From Flavobacterium faecale (GTDB lineage: Bacteria > Bacteroidota > Bacteroidia > Flavobacteriales > Flavobacteriaceae), in the NCBI RefSeq assembly GCF_003076455.1, contig NZ_CP020918.1, forward strand, positions 62,001-126,000: DNA of 64,000 bases, given 5' to 3'. This document shows, in pieces, positions 59,845 through 64,000 of the stretch. The translations under genes and the position numbers were made by a program. A model generated the notes under the pieces. It was not told the DNA's origin. It ran no database searches and worked only from the letters and a program-made list of their open reading frames with translations. Every line of letters starts with the position of its first letter. Positions within the stretch are counted from its first letter, which is position 1.

Positions 59845-59876
59845 TTCCCCCTAATCCCGCCGCGGCGGGGAATAAA
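59845..59876. repeat. C-rich palindromic repeat after lemA
   Basis: TTTCCCCCTAATCCCGCCGCGGCGGGG includes a 14-bp perfect palindrome CCCGCCGCGGCGGG (59856-59869). Same 5' TTCCCCCTAA box as 27955-27981 and same GC core as 32812-32948. Confidence 0.65.
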
Positions 59877-59889
59877 TAATTGAAAACAT

Positions 59890-60327
59890 ATGTCAAAAGT
59901 TGAAGATTTTTTAACCTCAGAAGAAGAAAATGCTATCGTAGCAGCTATTCAAACCGCAGAATTAAATACTTCGGGAGAGATTCGTGTACATATTGAAGAC
60001 ACGACTGATCTTGATCATTACGATCGTGCCTTGGCTGTTTTCAAATTGCTAGGAATGGACAAAACCCAACAAAAAAATGGTGTTTTGATTTACCTTGCCG
60101 TTAGTGATAAAAACTTTGTGATCTTAGGTGACGAAGGAATAAATGATATTGTTCCCGATGATTTTTGGGATAATACCAAAGATATCATGGTAGCACAATT
60201 TAAAACTGGCAACTTCAAACAAGGATTGATTGACGGAATTTTGAGCGCTGGTCAAGAATTAAAAAAACACTTTCCTTACACTAGCGACGACATCAACGAG
60301 TTGTCTAACGAAATTTCAAAAGGATAA
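59890..60327 (+). CDS. TPM domain protein (cytoplasmic form)
   Basis: A 145-aa TPM-domain protein without signal or membrane segment: ENAIVAAIQTAELNTSGEIRVHIED, ALAVFKLLGMDKTQQKNGVLIYLAVSDKNFVILGDEGIND, and the C-terminal FKQGLIDGILSAGQELKKHFPY. TPM domains are also called Psb32/YgcG-like; the exact activity is unknown. It follows lemA (46 bp) and precedes the membrane-bound TPM gene by 2 bp. Confidence 0.9.
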   Translation: MSKVEDFLTSEEENAIVAAIQTAELNTSGEIRVHIEDTTDLDHYDRALAVFKLLGMDKTQQKNGVLIYLAVSDKNFVILGDEGINDIVPDDFWDNTKDIMVAQFKTGNFKQGLIDGILSAGQELKKHFPYTSDDINELSNEISKG

Positions 60328-60329
60328 CA

Positions 60330-61175
60330 ATGCAGAAATCAACTTTCAAAAAACAACTTTCAAAAAACAAAAAACAATTTTTAACAAAGGATTGGAGCGT
60401 GATACTTGCGCTCCTCCTTTTATTGAACAGTGGTTTTCTATTTGCTCAGTTTACAATTCCGGAGCCTCCAAAGATGCAAACTTCGGTCTACGATTATGCC
60501 AATGTTTTGAGCAGCATCGAAAAAGCACAATTAGAAGAGAAGCTCATCCATTATTCTGATAGTACAACCACTCAAATTGTTGTGATTACAATCGAAAGTT
60601 TGAAGGGAGAAGATATTGGAATTCTAACCCCAAAATGGGGACAGCAATGGGGAATTGGTGGAACCAAAAAAGATGACAATGGTGTTTTGATTTTGTTGGC
60701 TAAAGCTGAAAGAAAAATATGGATTTCACCTGGTTACGGTCTCGAAGATCGATTGACAGCTGGAATTGGTGGTGAAATCACCAGAAATATTATCATTCCT
60801 GAATTTAAAGCAGGTAGCTACTACAACGGACTAGACAAAGGTACCGATGCTATTATTGATGTTTTTAAAGGAAAATACAAAGGCCAACGCAAACAAGCTG
60901 AAAGTCAAGATTTCCCTATTCTACCTTTTATTATCATTATTGTGATTATCATAATTCTTGCCTCCAAGAATAAAGGTGGCGGTAGTGGCGGAAACTCTGG
61001 CAACCGTGGTGGCGGACCAAGCCTGCTCGATGCTATTATCCTAAGTAATTTGGGACGTGGCGGTGGTGGCTTTGGTGGCGGATCATCGGGTGGTGGTTTC
61101 GGCGGTGGCGGCGGCTTCGGTGGTGGATTTGGCGGCGGAGGTTTCTCTGGTGGTGGATCTGGCGGAAGTTGGTAA
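60330..61175 (+). CDS. TPM domain membrane protein with Gly-rich tail
   Basis: A 281-aa YgcG-type protein. It has a signal or anchor helix (VILALLLLLNSGFLFAQ), a TPM domain (VYDYANVLSSIEKAQLEEKLIHYSDSTTTQIVVITIESL; GVLILLAKAERKIWISPGYGLEDRLT), a second membrane helix (PILPFIIIIVIIIILASK) and a Gly/Ser-rich tail with an FGGG pattern. The first 20 residues (QKSTFKKQLSKNKKQFLT) are unusual; they are encoded by TTTCAAAAAACAAC repeats, the reverse of the intergenic TTGAAGTTG family, so the leader may have grown from repeat DNA. Confidence 0.88.
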   Translation: MQKSTFKKQLSKNKKQFLTKDWSVILALLLLLNSGFLFAQFTIPEPPKMQTSVYDYANVLSSIEKAQLEEKLIHYSDSTTTQIVVITIESLKGEDIGILTPKWGQQWGIGGTKKDDNGVLILLAKAERKIWISPGYGLEDRLTAGIGGEITRNIIIPEFKAGSYYNGLDKGTDAIIDVFKGKYKGQRKQAESQDFPILPFIIIIVIIIILASKNKGGGSGGNSGNRGGGPSLLDAIILSNLGRGGGGFGGGSSGGGFGGGGGFGGGFGGGGFSGGGSGGSW

Positions 61176-61252
61176 AGAAACATGCTAAACCTCAATTTTC
61201 ATCAGAAACAATTGAAGCATAATTACAGAAAATAGAATGATAAAAATAGCAA

Positions 61253-61282
61253 AGAGGCTGCCCTATTCGGACAGCCTTTTTC
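61253..61282. terminator. Terminator between convergent genes
   Basis: AGGCTG (61255-61260), CCctattcGGA, CAGCCT (61272-61277), TTTTT. Confidence 0.8.
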
Positions 61283-61307
61283 ACTTTAAATAAATATAAT
61301 ATCTATT

Positions 61308-62420
61308 TTATTGGATATTTAAATCTTTAAATCCTGCAACCTCAGTAGATTGTTCCCCTGTAGAAGTGTTTTCAGCTCGATTTGAATTATATACTTTTAC
61401 AAAATCGACACCTTTTAACTGTACTGCTTTACCATCCTTATCTACTGCCCAGCTTATGTCAATTTGTGATTTAGCATCCGTATTAGACCAGTTATCAGCG
61501 TAACCAAATTCATAGGCTGGAGTAATCCAATAACTCGCTTTTACCATCGTTGATTTCAAAAATGTTCCTTTTAAAGTCAGTGTTTCACCTTTCCAATATG
61601 GAAAATAGCTTTGTTTGTGATACGCATTTTTAGAAAGATAGCCTGTTTGTTTCTGATTGTCTGTCCATTTTATATACTCTGGCTCAGTTGCATTTGCAGG
61701 TTCTTCTATAGGTTTGTAATAGGTGATTTCATAATTTTTAATTGTGGTGTCTTTATTGTATTCAGATCCTGCAATTTCATACCATTCATCATCTGCTAAA
61801 CCATTTGCATTAGCATCGTATGAAACCATTATGATTCCAGGTTCAGCATTATTTGAAAAGGCATTTCCTAGTACAACAAAATCGTTCCCATCTTTATTAA
61901 TCACCGTATGATCAAAACCAAAAGTCACGTAGCCTCCAAAACCACCTAATGTAATCATACTATTTGCAGTTAATTTTTCTTCTGCTTTCACTCTCATGGT
62001 CTCTGCTGTATCATCCTTTGTGGCTAGTGGCAAGACATTTATAAATTGGCCTGGAGCTGGCAAATATTCGAATACTCTCGTTATTTTATTGATATATACC
62101 TTGTCATTAACCGTAACAACAAAGGTTTTAACGGTTTCGCCGCCTTGATTCTTTGCTGTAAATTGAATTGTGTATGTTCCTGCTGCTACAAATACATTTT
62201 CAAAATTAGCCGTAGTATTACTTTCTTTCCCTTCAATAGACCAAGAATAAGTTGCTCCTTGATCATTTTTTACTTGTGGTTGTATACGCAACCATTGCAT
62301 TTTGTCGATTGAGAAACCACCTGTAGGTTCTGTGATGGATATTTCTGGAGCACTAATTTCATCTTTAGAACAGGATGCTGTAAACAGAATGATCGATAGC
62401 GCAATAATAATCTTTTTCAT
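61308..62420 (-). CDS. PKD-domain surface lipoprotein (BtuH-like position)
   Basis: A 370-aa lipoprotein (FTASC). A PKD/Ig-like domain at about 25-110 (WLRIQPQVKNDQGATYSWSIEGK ... FENVFVAAGTYTIQFTAKN) is followed by a larger domain beginning GFGGYVTFGFDHTVINKDGNDFVVLGNAF, then the acidic DANANGLADDEWYEIAGSEY, and a C-terminal beta domain (FVKVYNSNRAENTSTGEQSTE). The same domain order is seen in surface lipoproteins beside BtuG/BtuB loci of Bacteroides, so corrinoid or other cofactor uptake is possible. Last gene of a putative three-gene operon. Confidence 0.7.
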   Translation of the reverse strand: MKKIIIALSIILFTASCSKDEISAPEISITEPTGGFSIDKMQWLRIQPQVKNDQGATYSWSIEGKESNTTANFENVFVAAGTYTIQFTAKNQGGETVKTFVVTVNDKVYINKITRVFEYLPAPGQFINVLPLATKDDTAETMRVKAEEKLTANSMITLGGFGGYVTFGFDHTVINKDGNDFVVLGNAFSNNAEPGIIMVSYDANANGLADDEWYEIAGSEYNKDTTIKNYEITYYKPIEEPANATEPEYIKWTDNQKQTGYLSKNAYHKQSYFPYWKGETLTLKGTFLKSTMVKASYWITPAYEFGYADNWSNTDAKSQIDISWAVDKDGKAVQLKGVDFVKVYNSNRAENTSTGEQSTEVAGFKDLNIQ

Positions 62421-62448
62421 TTTTTTATAAATTTATGTGTAATTGATT

Positions 62449-63594
62449 TTATTTTAATTTGTTTTTGAAGGCAATATGAGCAGGTATATCTCCCGTGGTC
62501 ACCGTAAATTTGACTGTGCCTGTTGGCTCAACACAGTATAATTTTCCGGGAGAGACATAGTCACCAGCATCAGTGATGTAAACATTTTTTGAAATAGGAT
62601 CAACTGCAATGCCGTATGGAGTTTGAATTAAATCACTTACTGATTTTGGCAAAAAACTAGTATCACTAACTGTCTCTGTTTTTATGTTTATCATGGAATA
62701 TGTAGTTGTAAAATCAAAAGTGGTGTAACTAAACTCAGATCCAATTACATAAGCATTGTCGCCAACGATCGTTAAGTTGGCACATGCGATGTCAAATGTT
62801 TTTTTCACTACATCTGTTTTCGTATCGATGACAAATAATTTTGACGGAATTGCATAATAATCTCCCCTCGAGCTCACGTACAAATCACCTTCACTATCGG
62901 CTTTCAAACGATGAAGATTGATTGCAACATCAATATCTTTTATTTTAGTAAAAGTGGTCAAATCAATTACCGAAACAGTTCTCTCATATTTATCTGGATT
63001 ATAGCCTCCCGAATTTGCCACATACAATTTTTTGCCCACCACAGCTACTTCTTCTGGCTGACGGCCTACTCGCACGGTCCTAGTTATTTTTAACGCCGTA
63101 GTATCAATTTCAGATACAAATCCGTATGGTGAATTATCTCCCAGCTGCACATCGCCATCATAGGCGCTCACATAGGCTTTGCCTGCAGCAAACGTGATGT
63201 AACGACAATTTTTCACATCAACAACTGCAAGGCGTTTTTCAGTAGTAGCATCTAATATTTCGACTTTATTAGAGTTATTTATGACGGCATAGATTTTATT
63301 ACCATAGACCCCAATATCATTTCCAACATCTCCCAAACCCAAAGTAGCATCAGGATTGGCTTGGCTATAAATATTACGACGGTAGTTACCCGTTTTGTAA
63401 TCATAATAATCCAAAGAAGCTTTATTCGAGCTCATATTCCCTTCGTTAAGAAGATAAAATCCCTCTACAAACACCACCGTTTCTGATGGTAACCCCACCA
63501 CTTCTTCACCAATTGCAGGAGCGTCTTCTTGACAGGATATAAATCCAATTGCCACGAGTAACAACAGTAAACCTCTTTTGTAATTTGCTTTCAT
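62449..63594 (-). CDS. YncE/BtuG-like beta-propeller surface lipoprotein
   Basis: A 381-aa lipoprotein (GFISC). Residues about 50-370 form seven propeller blades: GNDIGVYGNKIYAVINNSNKVEILD, VEIDTTALKITRTVRVGRQPEEVAVVGKKLYVANSGG, VSVIDLTTFTKIKDIDV, LFVIDTKTDVVKKTFDIA and PYGIAVDPISKNVYITDAGDY are clear units. This is the YncE/DUF5074 family, which includes BtuG, a B12-binding surface lipoprotein capping BtuB. The receptor gene lies 32 bp upstream. Confidence 0.82.
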   Translation of the reverse strand: MKANYKRGLLLLLVAIGFISCQEDAPAIGEEVVGLPSETVVFVEGFYLLNEGNMSSNKASLDYYDYKTGNYRRNIYSQANPDATLGLGDVGNDIGVYGNKIYAVINNSNKVEILDATTEKRLAVVDVKNCRYITFAAGKAYVSAYDGDVQLGDNSPYGFVSEIDTTALKITRTVRVGRQPEEVAVVGKKLYVANSGGYNPDKYERTVSVIDLTTFTKIKDIDVAINLHRLKADSEGDLYVSSRGDYYAIPSKLFVIDTKTDVVKKTFDIACANLTIVGDNAYVIGSEFSYTTFDFTTTYSMINIKTETVSDTSFLPKSVSDLIQTPYGIAVDPISKNVYITDAGDYVSPGKLYCVEPTGTVKFTVTTGDIPAHIAFKNKLK

Positions 63595-63626
63595 TCGAAT
63601 TTTAGTTTAATTATTTATTTTTAGTT

Positions 63627-64000
63627 TTATAAAGAAAAGGAGATATTAAAGCGGTAGTTACGTCCTGGCATAGGAAAATTGAGGACTACATCATAATATT
63701 GATTGAAAAAATTATTCACCTCTACTCCTGTTTTCACTGGAAGATCAAATAATTTTCCGCTCCAAGCAACTGCCATATCACTTGTATACCATGGTTGCAC
63801 ATAATTTACAGGAATATTTGCCTTTTGACTGTAACGTGCTCCCGTGTACATGAAGCTATAATTCATTTGCCAATTTTTCCAATTTAATGAAGAGGTTAGC
63901 GTACCACTGTTGATGGGCGTATATGGAATTTGATCTCGATAGGTTGTTCCCGTTGAAGAGGTGATATCAATTGCTTTTTGGAAGGTATAGCTCAGCCCTA
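63627..64000 (-). CDS. TonB-dependent receptor, C-terminal part (runs off the window)
   Basis: The frame is open from 64000 to the stop at 63627 (about 124 codons). The C-terminal barrel strands are visible: DQIPYTPINSGTLTSSLNWK, WQMNYSFMYTGARYSQKANIP, WYTSDMAVAWSGKLFD, VKTGVEVNNFFNQYYDVVLNFPMPGRNYRFNISFSL (ending in an aromatic-x-Leu). NFFNQYYDVV and PGRNYRFNI are typical last blocks of BtuB/CirA-type receptors. With the propeller lipoprotein next to it, a BtuB-like corrinoid receptor is the leading idea. The N-terminal half and any riboswitch lie outside the window. Confidence 0.85.
   Translation of the reverse strand, partial: GLSYTFQKAIDITSSTGTTYRDQIPYTPINSGTLTSSLNWKNWQMNYSFMYTGARYSQKANIPVNYVQPWYTSDMAVAWSGKLFDLPVKTGVEVNNFFNQYYDVVLNFPMPGRNYRFNISFSL

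Noticed and set aside
60905..61195. Proline-rich minus-strand open frame
   Set aside because: It is the antisense of the Gly-rich tail (GGT/GGC codons) of the TPM protein.

Overview
The window is chromosomal DNA of a member of the Bacteroidota, most likely the family Flavobacteriaceae (Flavobacterium-like). It is AT-rich. Secreted proteins carry the C-terminal sorting tail of the type IX secretion system (8265-10007, 15565-18441, 30256-31194). There are TonB-dependent receptors with SusC-style N-terminal carboxypeptidase-like domains, GSCFA, DUF4230, DUF5522 and DUF6660 proteins, and several promoters of the Bacteroidota type (TTG, about 20 nt, TAnnTTTG). No tRNA, rRNA, IS element, prophage or CRISPR array was found. 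Both ends cut genes: a putative porin at the left and a TonB-dependent receptor at the right.

Layout. 1-5.8 kb: porin, rnhB, lipB with two paralogous lipoproteins, then SCO and MORN-repeat lipoproteins. 5.8-8.1 kb: YHYH lipoprotein and an ECF sigma factor / small membrane protein / Spy-like protein module. 8.2-18.4 kb: a 23-residue leucine-rich-repeat protein, a lone DUF2971 gene, lysS, a Spy-like protein, a D-lactate dehydrogenase and a large GH42-like secreted hydrolase. 18.9-24.1 kb: nadA-nadB, then DUF6660 plus a TonB receptor. 24.2-32.4 kb: a nearly complete molybdenum cofactor locus (moaA, moaCB fusion, moaE, moeB-rhodanese, moaD, mobA, a TauE-type transporter, a ModE-like regulator, and moeA after one unrelated secreted gene). 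A textbook ModE box overlaps the regulator's own promoter. 33-36.3 kb: a copper locus of the MbnP/MbnH type. 36.7-41.4 kb: Spy-like pair, hemL, a LysM glucosaminidase, a PLP deaminase, a mini HExxH membrane protein and DUF5522. 42-45 kb: ilvA behind a Thr/Ile/Val-rich leader peptide and terminator (attenuation), a truncated haemoglobin and a phytase-like esterase. 46.9-52.7 kb: a two-component system surrounded by exported proteins. 52.8-61.2 kb: housekeeping genes (alaS, M23 peptidase, MerR, LemA-TPM-TPM). 61.3-64 kb: a BtuG/BtuB-like surface uptake locus.

The most striking unreported structure is in the 46.9-52.7 kb block. Four separate promoters carry exactly the same architecture, CTTCAT-N5-CTTCAT-N10-TAnnTTTG. 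They lie upstream of exported PepSY-like, Lys-rich and aromatic/Gly-rich proteins, on both sides of a PmrA/QseB-like response regulator and its kinase. This looks like an intact local regulon with its operator.

The intergenic DNA holds several families of dispersed palindromic repeats. One copy has been absorbed into the 5' coding end of moeB. A second metal theme (SCO, YHYH, MbnP/MbnH, Cys-rich small proteins, four Spy-like proteins) recurs across the window. Two of the Cys-rich genes start with GTG only 4 nt behind the -7 box, suggesting leaderless transcripts.
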